This document shows, piece after piece, positions 19,735 to 28,364 of a stretch of DNA of 64,000 bases. The translations under genes were made by a program, and so were the position numbers. Numbering within the stretch: the first letter of the stretch is position 1; each line of letters starts with the position of its first letter. The notes beneath the pieces are model-generated. The model was not told the DNA's origin. It made no database searches and worked only from the letters and a program-made list of their open reading frames with translations. This stretch comes from Maribrevibacterium harenarium (GTDB taxonomy: Bacteria; Pseudomonadota; Gammaproteobacteria; Pseudomonadales; Marinomonadaceae): positions 1 through 64,000 of the forward strand of contig NZ_VFRR01000002.1 of the NCBI RefSeq assembly GCF_006385675.1. Direction: 5' to 3'.

Positions 19735-19929
19735 ATGAGTATATCTTCAGAAACTGTGTCCGAAGTAAAAACTGACTTGTTGCATGCTTCTATCAGCTTG
19801 CAGAAGGAAGAGGACGAACGCAATCAGAAGGAAGATAGCGTACGCATGCTCAAAGCACGCCGTGCTATTGAAGATTACTTAGAGGAAAAGCGCCTAAAAC
19901 GCTCTATTTGTGACGGCTGGGACGATTAG
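19735..19929 (+). CDS. Small conserved acidic protein (possibly PA3496-like)
   Basis: A 64-residue soluble, highly charged protein. The ATG follows GAGGAAAAAACG, a convincing ribosome binding site, and 44 upstream codons of the open frame were discarded because they read through the promoter region. The C-terminal block ARRAIEDYLEEKRLKRSICDGWDD resembles a family of tiny gammaproteobacterial proteins named after Pseudomonas PA3496, linked in names to envelope integrity; I recall this only loosely. It has no signal peptide or membrane helix. Followed by a short hairpin near 19962-19978. Confidence 0.7.
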   Translation: MSISSETVSEVKTDLLHASISLQKEEDERNQKEDSVRMLKARRAIEDYLEEKRLKRSICDGWDD

Positions 19930-20153
19930 CGACTAAGATCCTAGTAAGTCTATTCCATGCTTGCTGCCACGGGCAGCAGGCGTGGTGTTTTGCGCTTTAA
20001 AATTTGGCTAATATCAGTCAATTTCCCCAGTATTAGCTCAATAGCAAGCATGGTTTTTATAGCGATCAAACCGTGCTTGGAGTAACATTGCCGCTGATTT
20101 TTATGTCCCATCAACCATAACAAAAATACCTATAACCCCTTGGGGAGTCACCA
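19930..20153. other. Gene-free region before aspC/tyrB
   Basis: It holds a 7-bp hairpin TGCTGCC-ACG-GGCAGCA (about 19962-19978), a possible terminator for the small gene, and must contain the promoter of the aminotransferase. A GGGGAGTCACC ribosome binding site ends the stretch. Nothing else recognised. Confidence 0.4.
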
Positions 20154-21350
20154 ATGTTTGAACATATCCAAGCTGCACCAGCGGACCCGATACTAGGCTT
20201 AAACGACGCATTTCGTAACGAAACCAACCCGAATAAAATCAACTTGGGTGTTGGCGTATTCAAAGACGAAAATGGCGCCACTCCTATTCTGAAAGCAGTA
20301 AAGCAGGCAGAAGAGCGTCTAGTTGCGAATGAAAAGACCAAAAGCTACTTGAGTATCGAAGGTACAGAGGCCTACCGCGCGGCCGTTCAAACATTGTTGT
20401 TAGGTGCTGATCACGAAATTATCGCTAAACAACGTGCACACACGGCGCAAACGCCAGGTGGCACCGGTGCTCTACGGGTTGCAGCTGAGTTCATTAAGAA
20501 ACATATGCCGGATGCAACCGTATGGGTATCTAACCCAACTTGGGCAAACCACCAGTCCATCTTCCAATCGGTAGGCTTGGAAGTAGGTAGCTATGCCTAC
20601 TACGATGCCGCATCTAAATCATTGGATTTTGAAGCTATGCTCGCAAGCTTGTCTCAGGTTCCAGCGGGAGATGTGGTACTGTTCCACGGTTGCTGTCATA
20701 ACCCAACGGGTATCGATCCAACCACTAGCCAGTGGCAACAACTTGCTAAACTATGTAGTAAACAAGGCTTCTTGCCGTTGTTTGACTTCGCGTACCAAGG
20801 CTTTGGAGTTGGCCTAGACGAGGACGCTCAAGGACTACGTACTTTCCTACAGCAAGTACCAGAGATGCTGATTGCTAACTCGTTCTCGAAGAACTTTGGC
20901 CTGTACAATGAGCGTGTAGGTGCAATCACTGCCGTGTGTGAAACTGCAGAACAAGCCGAGGCCGTATTCAGCCAAGTTAAGCGTTGCATCCGTACCAACT
21001 ATTCCAACCCGCCAGCTCACGGTGCTGCGGTGGTGACTGAGGTGCTAACAGACCCACAACTACGCAGTTTATGGGAAATGGAATTGCAGGCGATGCGCAC
21101 GCGTATTCATGAAATGCGAGGCTTGTTTGTTGCTACGTTGCGCGCCAAAGGCGTAGAGCAGGATTTCTCCTTCATTTCTCAACAACAGGGCATGTTCTCT
21201 TTCTCCGGTCTAACCCCTGAACACGTCGCCCAGTTGAAACAGGAATATGGTATCTACATTGTTGGCTCGGGCCGTATCAACGTAGCAGGTATGACCAAAG
21301 ACAATATGGAACCCCTATGTGACGCCATTGCGGCAGTATTGAAGGGTTAA
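20154..21350 (+). CDS. Aspartate/aromatic amino acid aminotransferase
   Basis: PLP enzyme of fold type I, 398 residues, of the AspC/TyrB family that exchanges amino groups between aspartate or aromatic amino acids and 2-oxoglutarate. Key blocks: [18 protein letters not shown], the glycine loop [40 protein letters not shown], the DFAYQGFG aspartate and tyrosine contacts, the PLP lysine in [16 protein letters not shown], and the substrate arginine in [10 protein letters not shown]. The sequence alone does not decide between aspartate and aromatic preference. Single gene ended by a strong terminator. Confidence 0.9.
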   Translation: MFEHIQAAPADPILGLNDAFRNETNPNKINLGVGVFKDENGATPILKAVKQAEERLVANEKTKSYLSIEGTEAYRAAVQTLLLGADHEIIAKQRAHTAQTPGGTGALRVAAEFIKKHMPDATVWVSNPTWANHQSIFQSVGLEVGSYAYYDAASKSLDFEAMLASLSQVPAGDVVLFHGCCHNPTGIDPTTSQWQQLAKLCSKQGFLPLFDFAYQGFGVGLDEDAQGLRTFLQQVPEMLIANSFSKNFGLYNERVGAITAVCETAEQAEAVFSQVKRCIRTNYSNPPAHGAAVVTEVLTDPQLRSLWEMELQAMRTRIHEMRGLFVATLRAKGVEQDFSFISQQQGMFSFSGLTPEHVAQLKQEYGIYIVGSGRINVAGMTKDNMEPLCDAIAAVLKG

Positions 21351-21368
21351 CTCCTCTCTGAAAGACAA

Positions 21369-21401
21369 AACCGCTTAGGCTTTCACCTAAGCGGTTTTTT
21401 T
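21369..21401 (+). terminator. Bidirectional rho-independent terminator
   Basis: An 11-bp perfect stem (AACCGCTTAGG with CCTAAGCGGTT, loop of six) is followed by a T-run on the plus strand and by TTTTGTCTTTC-type sequence on the minus strand. It serves the aminotransferase and probably also the convergent PAP2 gene. Confidence 0.85.
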
Positions 21402-21438
21402 ATATCCATTAAAGTGACTTTAGACTGTCACGATAGAT

Positions 21439-22329
21439 TCAAGTAGAAGCCGTTGTCTTCACCGGTAATAGGTAATAACGCACCACTTGTACAAGCGCTA
21501 AAAATGCCACCAAATACATCAATGGCAATGCCAGTGGGTAATCATTACCAGTAAAAAACACGCTGTCAGTCACTAATAGCATGAGCACTAGGGTAAAAAG
21601 GTGTAATAGCTTACAAACACCTAAACGCCAACAGCAGGTTGCCCACACACAAAACATACCAAATAGAGTTCCGAGTGCGCCTCCGACGGTGACATCTGCT
21701 GTCCAATGCACGCCAATAACCACTCGGCTTAGTGCTGTCATGCAGGCAAGGCCGATAACAGACCACTTCATCCAGGTTTTGGGCAAATAGAAGAAGCTGA
21801 TGGTTGCGACCAAGAAGGCCGTGAAGCTGTGCCCAGATGGAAAACTACGGGCCATGTAAGCTTTGCCAGTGAGGTAAAAGCTACCCGCATCCAATACCGC
21901 GGGAGGACGAGGCATAGCAAAATAATCTTTGAGCAAATTGATCGCTAACCCGGCAACCACACAGGCAAATAGAATAGACCAGTGATACTGTACGTTGCGG
22001 GTAGCAAAAATCAGGATCAGCCCGAGCAAAAACATGGTGTCGCCAAAGGAAGTCACCCACTCTAAGATAAGATCAGGGATGTAGGGATTCAAAGCATTAA
22101 TACTTAAGAATGCAAAATGGTAGCCTTCGACAACAAAACCCAATAAAGCCGTCACCCCCAATATCATCGCAATGATGGAAAGGGCGATGTAATCCGACTT
22201 TTTTGGGGAAAATCGTTGTTCTTGAGCGGTATGAATAAGGCTCTGATATTGCTTAGAAATATAAAACCGATTAAGCAGGGCTGACATATATTGAATATTC
22301 TTTGACGTGTTTTTACTAAGTGATTGCAC
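21439..22329 (-). CDS. PAP2-family membrane phosphatase (possible lipid A phosphatase)
   Basis: A 296-residue integral membrane phosphatase with about six helices. The three PAP2 active-site motifs are complete: KDYFAMPRPP, PSGH and SRVVIGVHWTADV, containing the two catalytic histidines, expected on the periplasmic side. Family members dephosphorylate phosphatidylglycerol phosphate, undecaprenyl pyrophosphate or lipid A (LpxE). Its divergent partner 170 bp away is an EptA-type phosphoethanolamine transferase, and in Helicobacter LpxE removes the lipid A 1-phosphate before EptA adds phosphoethanolamine. An LpxE-like role is therefore plausible but not shown by the sequence itself. Confidence 0.8.
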   Translation of the reverse strand: MQSLSKNTSKNIQYMSALLNRFYISKQYQSLIHTAQEQRFSPKKSDYIALSIIAMILGVTALLGFVVEGYHFAFLSINALNPYIPDLILEWVTSFGDTMFLLGLILIFATRNVQYHWSILFACVVAGLAINLLKDYFAMPRPPAVLDAGSFYLTGKAYMARSFPSGHSFTAFLVATISFFYLPKTWMKWSVIGLACMTALSRVVIGVHWTADVTVGGALGTLFGMFCVWATCCWRLGVCKLLHLFTLVLMLLVTDSVFFTGNDYPLALPLMYLVAFLALVQVVRYYLLPVKTTAST

Positions 22330-22499
22330 AAATATTAATCTGCAAAACTTAACACATACTTAGTAGGATATAAATCCATTTTATTAAAGATATAACTACT
22401 TAAATCAACGCTCAGGGAGTTTAGTAAAAACCATGCAGGCATTCCTAGAAGTGGTACTATGCCCCCACTAACGTCGATATTACCCAAGCACACTCCACT

Positions 22500-24080
22500 A
22501 TGATTTCACAAACATCCCTAAAGCAGTACTTCTTCACCCCTAGCCGAGGACAGTTCGCACTCTGGCTGACCTTTGCTATTGTGTTATTAAACAATTGGCC
22601 AGTCGCTGCGTATGTGGCAACTCACTTAGGGTTGGCAAGTTGGGCTGGTTGGCAAACATTGATCACTATTGCAGTAGTCATCGTCGTTTTTACTTATACC
22701 AGCTTCACCTTGGTGACATTACTTTCAATCCGCTTGGCAAAAGTACTAGCGACACTCTTTCTGCTGACCAACGCTTGTGCACTATATTTCTTGAACACTT
22801 ATCAGGTCATTCTTGATAAGACCATGATAGGTAATATCCTCAATACCCAGACCTCTGAATCCAGCCAGTACCTTTCCTTTACTTTGCTACTGTATGTACT
22901 GCTGTTAGGGGTTTTGCCGTCTTGGTGGCTATGGCGTATGCAAGTTAGCACGGCATCACGCTGGCGTTTAGCGACTCAATGGCTCGTAGGCATGGGGCTC
23001 AGTATTGTCTGGATCTGGTCAGCCAGCGCGACGTGGCTGTGGATAGATAAACACGGAAAAGCGCTCGGGGGCACCATCTTACCTTGGTCGTATATCGTAA
23101 ACAGCGCATTGTATTATCAAGACTACGCGGCATTGCATGTAACACAAACTCCGTTAGCTGACGGAAGTTTCACGAATCAGGAGAAAACCGTTGTCGTACT
23201 CGTTATCGGAGAATCGGCAAGAGCGGAAAACTTCTCCATGTATGGCTACGCCCGTAACACCAATCCTAAAACGTCCCAAAGCGGTGCGGTAGCGATGGCC
23301 AACACCCGCGCCTGTGCCAGTTACACCACCGCAGCGGTCGCTTGTATCTTGGCTCACACTAAGGAGAAGTCCTTTGGCAAGGTATACGAGACCCTACCTA
23401 CTTATCTACAACGACAAGGGGTGGAAGTTATTTGGCGTAGTAAAAACTGGGGGGAAGCGCCGATCACTGTATCCAGCTACCTCACATCCAAAGAACTAAA
23501 GGCACAATGTCAGGGCATAGATTGCAACTATGATGGCGTATTGCTCGCTGGTCTCAAAGAGCAAATAGAAAACGCGACCGCCGATAAGGTGTTTGTGGTC
23601 TTGCATCAGACGGGAAGCCATGGCCCCGCCTACAACAAGAAATATCCGCCTGAGTTTGAGCACTTTACGCCGGTGTGTGACTCAGTGGAGCTGAGCAAAT
23701 GTTCCAGCGAATCCCTACTCAATGCCTATGACAATACCATCTTATACAACGATGACTTTCTCGCACGTTTGACGCAAACGTTACAGTCGCTTTCAGTGCA
23801 GAGCAGCGCTTATCTGTATCTGTCCGACCACGGTGAGTCACTAGGAGAAAATGGTCTCTATTTGCATGGCACTCCCTATTCCCTAGCGCCCAAACAGCAA
23901 TTAGAGATTCCATTTATCGTTTGGATGTCGGACGCATTCCAGCGTCAGCATCAAGTGCAACCCCAGCAGTTACGAGATCGCCCCGAGAACAGTCAGGATG
24001 AAATCTTCCACTCGGTCATGGGGGCTCTGGGGTTAACCAGTGAGTTTTATCGCCCAGATTTAGATATTTTCAACCAATAA
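22500..24080 (+). CDS. Phosphoethanolamine transferase, EptA-like
   Basis: Inner-membrane enzyme, 526 residues, that moves phosphoethanolamine from phosphatidylethanolamine to lipid A. Five N-terminal helices (to about 185) carry the EptA signature NTYQVILDKTMIGNILNTQTSES; the periplasmic sulfatase-like domain has VIGESARAENFSMYGY (metal ligand Glu), the nucleophile threonine in ASYTTAAVACIL, LHQTGSHGPAY and LYLSDHGESLGENGLYLHG (metal-binding Asp/His). Cysteines in CQGIDCNYD and CDSVELSKC fit the conserved disulfides. Modification of this type lowers the negative charge of lipid A and gives polymyxin tolerance in relatives. Divergent from the PAP2 phosphatase. EptA is favoured over EptB/C by the N-terminal motif. 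Confidence 0.88.
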   Translation: MISQTSLKQYFFTPSRGQFALWLTFAIVLLNNWPVAAYVATHLGLASWAGWQTLITIAVVIVVFTYTSFTLVTLLSIRLAKVLATLFLLTNACALYFLNTYQVILDKTMIGNILNTQTSESSQYLSFTLLLYVLLLGVLPSWWLWRMQVSTASRWRLATQWLVGMGLSIVWIWSASATWLWIDKHGKALGGTILPWSYIVNSALYYQDYAALHVTQTPLADGSFTNQEKTVVVLVIGESARAENFSMYGYARNTNPKTSQSGAVAMANTRACASYTTAAVACILAHTKEKSFGKVYETLPTYLQRQGVEVIWRSKNWGEAPITVSSYLTSKELKAQCQGIDCNYDGVLLAGLKEQIENATADKVFVVLHQTGSHGPAYNKKYPPEFEHFTPVCDSVELSKCSSESLLNAYDNTILYNDDFLARLTQTLQSLSVQSSAYLYLSDHGESLGENGLYLHGTPYSLAPKQQLEIPFIVWMSDAFQRQHQVQPQQLRDRPENSQDEIFHSVMGALGLTSEFYRPDLDIFNQ

Positions 24081-24092
24081 GACTGAACAACT

Positions 24093-24122
24093 CCTGATTA
24101 ACCAAAGTCATGGTTAATCAGG
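24093..24122. repeat. Perfect inverted repeat spanning the MocR-like gene 3' end
   Basis: CCTGATTAACC (24093-24103) and GGTTAATCAGG (24112-24122) form a perfect 11-bp stem with an 8-base loop. It covers the last codons of the minus-strand regulator gene and lies 13 bp past the eptA-like stop. No T-run follows on either strand. Likely a 3'-end structure shared by the two convergent messages. Confidence 0.5.
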
Positions 24123-25738
24123 TCTAGCATAGGATTGTAATGATGGGAAGATGCGGTTCCTGTCGCTTTGCTTTCCGTACTTTCATCTGGTGCTTGGTGG
24201 CTGTTCGCCTCTTCGAGTTCTGGCGTCGCCACCTCTCCCGAGATGCTCTCCTCAGATCCCTGCTCTAACGGAAGCGCTACGATTTCAGCGTCGTCCAACA
24301 CAACATCTGTATCCAGCTCTATTTGCGCAATGGTTTCTGCTGACGAATTTTGCTGACGTGGCTCCTGATCAACAGCAACGCCATCATCCCCATTATCCGA
24401 CGTTGGCAGAGGAATCAGAGTGGCTAACATGGCCGCGAGTGAACTCAGTTCTGGATAGGTGGCATTAACGGCCAGCCAATGTTCCGCATCCTCTTCGTTG
24501 GTGGCCAGATTCCCAGGTAAAATTCCATGGCGATGCTTAGCTAGCAATTTCGTCATGTCATCTCGATTCAAGGGAGCAGCGATCTGTACCCATAATGCAA
24601 GACCACCTTTCGCCGGCGCGATCTGAATCCGCTCGCCAAGCTGTTGTTCTAGTTCACTTTTGGCTTTTTCCACCGCAGACCAAATTTGCCGAGCACGTTT
24701 ACTTAGGGATTGGGTGGCATTGGGTTGCAGGGCGTCTGTTAGTGCCTGTTGTTGCGCCTCCGTTAACGCTAAATCCGCACTTAAAATAGCACCTTCTAGG
24801 TGGGTAAATTGAGCTGCTAAACACCAGGCAGCGCTGCGATCAACACCGCGAGATTCCACTCCACCGATATAAACTAGTTGATTGCTTTCATCGAGGGCTT
24901 TGTAGGTCATGATATTCGTGGCTTTATAGCCAAGATGAGAGGTCATATCCCATTCAATGGCAGGAATCCCTACCTGCTTCAGTAAGGCTAACCAACGGCG
25001 CAAACTAAGATTTGAAATTTCTAATCCAGCCGGGAAGCCATACTGGCTCGGCAACACCAGTAGTTTAATATTGTCATCTCGCAAACACCGTACGACTTCA
25101 TCTAGGTCCACACCACGTTCGCCACTGGCGAGGCAAAATACTTCTCGCTGCAAGCTTTTTAACGTGGCAGTCAAACGCGGGTCACAGGGTGTTAGAACCA
25201 AAGCACGATCCCCCGGTTGCGTAAGAGATTGCACCGCCTGAGTAAAAATAGCGAGGGGCGAGCGCCCCAACCAGATCTGTGAAGGGTGGGCTTTGATACC
25301 GACTTTAGAAAGATGGTCGGCGACTGCTTCACGGGCGGTTAAATGCCCTTTGCCAAGTACCGGTAGTGAAACTTCATCTTGTTTTTGCGCCAGCGGTAAA
25401 AAAGCATCACATTGGTCGACTAAAGCAGCACGATGAGATAGAGCCGCCCAAGATAGCTTGCCCCCATCTTCCACCAAGTTACGTACTTGATCCCCGGCCA
25501 ATACATGTGCGTATCGCGTGGTCGATTTGTGGCAAACAAAGTAACCCGACTTAGGCCGTGACTCAATCCACTTCTCTTCCATTAAAATATCGTAGCCGTG
25601 AATGATGGTGTTCAAGCTAAGGTCGAGGGTTTTCGCTAACTTCCGTAAAGAAGGCATTTTATCGCCCGGAGCAAGGTCCCCTTGGCTTAACTGGGCTAAA
25701 AACCAATCCACTACCTGCTTATAGAGAAAGTCCGCCAT
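24098..25738 (-). CDS. MocR-like GntR regulator with degenerate aminotransferase domain
   Basis: A 546-residue protein. Residues 1-68 are a GntR winged helix (GDKMPSLRKLAKTLDLSLNTIIHGYDIL); residues about 85-445 follow the fold-I aminotransferase layout of MocR/PdxR regulators (LPSQYGFPAGLEISNLSLRRWLALL). Where MocR proteins have the PLP-binding SK, this one reads GGVESRGVDRS (about 292-301), an Arg in place of Lys at about 297, and the D-Y pair is DMTS. PLP cannot form a Schiff base here, so sensing must have changed. A Ser/Glu-rich, probably disordered tail of about 100 residues (447-546) follows. Divergent from csdA; target unknown. Confidence 0.8.
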   Translation of the reverse strand: MADFLYKQVVDWFLAQLSQGDLAPGDKMPSLRKLAKTLDLSLNTIIHGYDILMEEKWIESRPKSGYFVCHKSTTRYAHVLAGDQVRNLVEDGGKLSWAALSHRAALVDQCDAFLPLAQKQDEVSLPVLGKGHLTAREAVADHLSKVGIKAHPSQIWLGRSPLAIFTQAVQSLTQPGDRALVLTPCDPRLTATLKSLQREVFCLASGERGVDLDEVVRCLRDDNIKLLVLPSQYGFPAGLEISNLSLRRWLALLKQVGIPAIEWDMTSHLGYKATNIMTYKALDESNQLVYIGGVESRGVDRSAAWCLAAQFTHLEGAILSADLALTEAQQQALTDALQPNATQSLSKRARQIWSAVEKAKSELEQQLGERIQIAPAKGGLALWVQIAAPLNRDDMTKLLAKHRHGILPGNLATNEEDAEHWLAVNATYPELSSLAAMLATLIPLPTSDNGDDGVAVDQEPRQQNSSAETIAQIELDTDVVLDDAEIVALPLEQGSEESISGEVATPELEEANSHQAPDESTESKATGTASSHHYNPMLDLINHDFG

Positions 25739-25895
25739 GATGTGTACCTATTTATTAATATAGTTTTAAACTGTCATCACAGTATAAAAGATATGCTTCG
25801 CGACAAACCAGCACTTTGCAACTTATCGTTACTCTACTTGGTCAAGGCGGGATTTGCGCTACAATAACGACATTGATCGATGAAGCGGCTGTAAC

Positions 25896-27113
25896 ATGAC
25901 TTTTAACCCCCATCTATTGCGCGACGCCTTCCCTATTTTGGCAACACAGGCGAATGATCAGCCACTGGTGTATTTGGATAATGCGGCAACAACCCAAAAG
26001 CCGACTCAGGTTCTCAATGCCTTGCTGAATTACTATCAAACCAGTAATGCGAACGTGCACCGGGGGGCCCATTACCTCAGTGACCGCGCTACGGGGCAAT
26101 TCGAGCAAGCACGAACACAAGTTGCGCGCTTCATTAATGCCCCTGCGAACAGTCATGTCATTTGGACCAAAGGCGCCACTGAAGCGATTAATATGGTGGC
26201 CTACGGCTTGGAGTGGCAGCTCAAAGCGGGGGACGAAATCCTTATCACCAGCCTAGAGCACCATGCCAACCTAGTGCCTTGGCAACAGCTGGCTTTTCGA
26301 ACTGGTGCGCGGCTACGTATTTTGCCACTCACCTCGAAAGGGGAATGGGAGCCGGAGTATGAACATTACTTTAATAAACACACCCGCATCTTGGCCTGTA
26401 CGCATATTTCCAATGCCCTCGGTGTACATACTCCACTAACACACTTGTTGTCCTGCGCCAAAGCAGTGGGCGCACTTACCTTGATCGATGGATCACAAGC
26501 TGTTGCCCATGAGACCATTGATGTGGCGGCTCTGGACTGCGATTTTTATGTCTTTTCGGGACACAAGATGTATGGGCCTACTGGCATTGGAGTGCTGTAC
26601 GGCAAAGCTCATGCCCTAGATATTTTGACACCCTATCAAACCGGCGGAGAAATGGTACGCCATGTCAGTTACAACAGTACCGAATTTAATGACTTACCAT
26701 TCCGCTTAGAAGCCGGTACACCCCATATTGAAGGCGCTATTGGACTAGCCGCTGCCTGTGAGTTTTTAGCACAATTAGACAGATCGGCGGTCCAAACGTG
26801 GGAGCAGCAACTCGCGGCTTGGGTTTACAATGAATTGCGCTTCGATACTAGGATCGAGCTTTACTCCCCAGAACAAGGGTCAACCATGGTATCCTTAGGG
26901 GTTCCTGGCATTCATCTTATTGATTTAAATACGTATTTGGATAGCCAGGGAATTGCAGTACGCGCCGGTAGTCATTGCGCCCACCCACTCATGGCACAAC
27001 TGGGAGTTACTGGGACGTTGCGTGCTTCCTTTGCCTGTTACAACACCCTAGCGGAAGCACAGCATTTCTGTAGCGTGCTACTCGATGCCATAGAGATACT
27101 AAGTGATGATTGA
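25896..27113 (+). CDS. csdA: Cysteine desulfurase CsdA
   Basis: PLP enzyme that takes sulfur from cysteine as a persulfide and passes it to CsdE. 405 residues; PLP lysine in FYVFSGHKMYGPTGIGVLYG, active-site cysteine in AVRAGSHCAHPLMAQLGVTGT, and the CsdA-like end GTLRASFACYNT. Histidine HHANLVPW stacks on the cofactor. CsdE overlaps its 3' end, and the tcdA gene next to it completes the E. coli csdA-csdE-tcdA set, which favours CsdA over SufS. No suf or isc genes are in the window. Confidence 0.92.
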   Translation: MTFNPHLLRDAFPILATQANDQPLVYLDNAATTQKPTQVLNALLNYYQTSNANVHRGAHYLSDRATGQFEQARTQVARFINAPANSHVIWTKGATEAINMVAYGLEWQLKAGDEILITSLEHHANLVPWQQLAFRTGARLRILPLTSKGEWEPEYEHYFNKHTRILACTHISNALGVHTPLTHLLSCAKAVGALTLIDGSQAVAHETIDVAALDCDFYVFSGHKMYGPTGIGVLYGKAHALDILTPYQTGGEMVRHVSYNSTEFNDLPFRLEAGTPHIEGAIGLAAACEFLAQLDRSAVQTWEQQLAAWVYNELRFDTRIELYSPEQGSTMVSLGVPGIHLIDLNTYLDSQGIAVRAGSHCAHPLMAQLGVTGTLRASFACYNTLAEAQHFCSVLLDAIEILSDD

Positions 27114-27495
27114 CACCAAGCTCATCAAGCAACGTTTACAAGCTTGCACCAGCAAAGAGGCTACCTTCAAAGAATTAGTTAACCTCAGCAAACAGCTAGC
27201 ACGTTTATCCGAGTCCGACAAAACCGAAGATAACAAGGTGAAAGGCTGTGAAAGCGCCGTATGGCTGATTGAGCACCAAGAAAACGGCGTGTGTACCTTC
27301 CAAGCAGATAGCGACGCCAAACTTATGCGCGGCGTTCTTATGGTCATCCTTAGCTTAGTAAATGGCTACAGCAAAGCCGAGCTACAGCGACGGGACTTAG
27401 TCGCCGAGCTTGGCGAATTTAACCTATCTAGCTATCTCACCAGCTCCAGAACTAATGGTATCTTGACAATATTGAAACAGGTCCAAGCAAACTGA
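27106..27495 (+). CDS. csdE: Sulfur acceptor CsdE
   Basis: Small SufE-fold protein, 129 residues, that accepts persulfide sulfur from CsdA and interacts with TcdA. The acceptor cysteine is in KVKGCESAVWL (about residue 48), inside the typical SufE motif. The ATG lies inside the csdA stop region (8-base overlap), and a GTG one codon earlier is possible. The stop is one base away from the stop of the convergent tcdA gene. Confidence 0.92.
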   Translation: MIDTKLIKQRLQACTSKEATFKELVNLSKQLARLSESDKTEDNKVKGCESAVWLIEHQENGVCTFQADSDAKLMRGVLMVILSLVNGYSKAELQRRDLVAELGEFNLSSYLTSSRTNGILTILKQVQAN

Positions 27496-27496
27496 A

Positions 27497-28282
27497 TTAA
27501 CCCTGTGTCGCCTTCTGCGCCAGTTTCTCTAGCACTCTGCCTACTGCGACAAACCCAAAGGTTGCCGTGACGACAGTGCTGGAGCCAAAACCAGTTTCGC
27601 AGTTCATCTTGGTTTCTGTATCTCCTTTCTCGCGGGTTTCGCACACTGTACCGTCTGTCTGTGGGTATTTTAGTTGCTCCAATGAGTACACACATTCAAT
27701 TTCGAAGCGTTTTTTGGTATCACGGGGGAAGTTGTAATGGCGACGTAGGAAGTTGCGCAGCTTAGCTGCCAGCGGGTCTTGCTCGGTACGGGAAAGATCG
27801 GCGATCTGGACTTTAGTTGGGTCGATCTGACCACCCGCGCCACCGACGGTGATTAGCTTACGCTTATTGCGCTTACACCATGCGATCATGGCGGCTTTCG
27901 GTTTCAAACTATCAATCGCATCAATAATGTAATCAAACGGCTGATCAAGCAACTCTGCCACATTGTCTGGCGTGACAAAATCTTCGACGCAATGGACTTG
28001 GCAGTCTGGGTTGATGAGTTTAATACGCTCCGCCATAGCCTCGACTTTGGCTTTGCCGATATTGCCATCGAGTGCGTGAATCTGGCGGTTGATGTTGGTC
28101 ACACACACATCGTCCATATCTATAAGCGTTATCTGCCCTACCCCTGATCGTGCTAATGCTTCCGCACACCATGAACCGACACCACCAATACCAATGACAC
28201 AGATATGAGCTTGGCGAAAAGCCTCGTAGGCTAGTTGACCGTAAAGTCGTCTAATGCCGCCAAAGCGTTGTTCATCTGTCAT
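27497..28282 (-). CDS. tcdA: tRNA threonylcarbamoyladenosine dehydratase TcdA
   Basis: E1-like enzyme (261 residues) that uses ATP to dehydrate t6A37 in tRNA to the cyclic ct6A form, which improves decoding of ANN codons. Visible: nucleotide motif VIGIGGVGSWCAEALARSG, the adenylation block DMDDVCVTNINRQIHA, DAIDSLKPKAAMI and GGAGGQIDPTKV. In E. coli CsdA-CsdE assists TcdA, matching the gene neighbourhood. It runs convergently to csdE with a single base between the two stops, and divergently from the TrmB-type gene. Confidence 0.93.
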   Translation of the reverse strand: MTDEQRFGGIRRLYGQLAYEAFRQAHICVIGIGGVGSWCAEALARSGVGQITLIDMDDVCVTNINRQIHALDGNIGKAKVEAMAERIKLINPDCQVHCVEDFVTPDNVAELLDQPFDYIIDAIDSLKPKAAMIAWCKRNKRKLITVGGAGGQIDPTKVQIADLSRTEQDPLAAKLRNFLRRHYNFPRDTKKRFEIECVYSLEQLKYPQTDGTVCETREKGDTETKMNCETGFGSSTVVTATFGFVAVGRVLEKLAQKATQG

Positions 28283-28364
28283 GTCAGACTCCTTGCAGAT
28301 TGCATAAAAAGGGGCACAATGATGGTATTCGTTTGCACCACTGGCACAGGTTGATCATTGTTAT

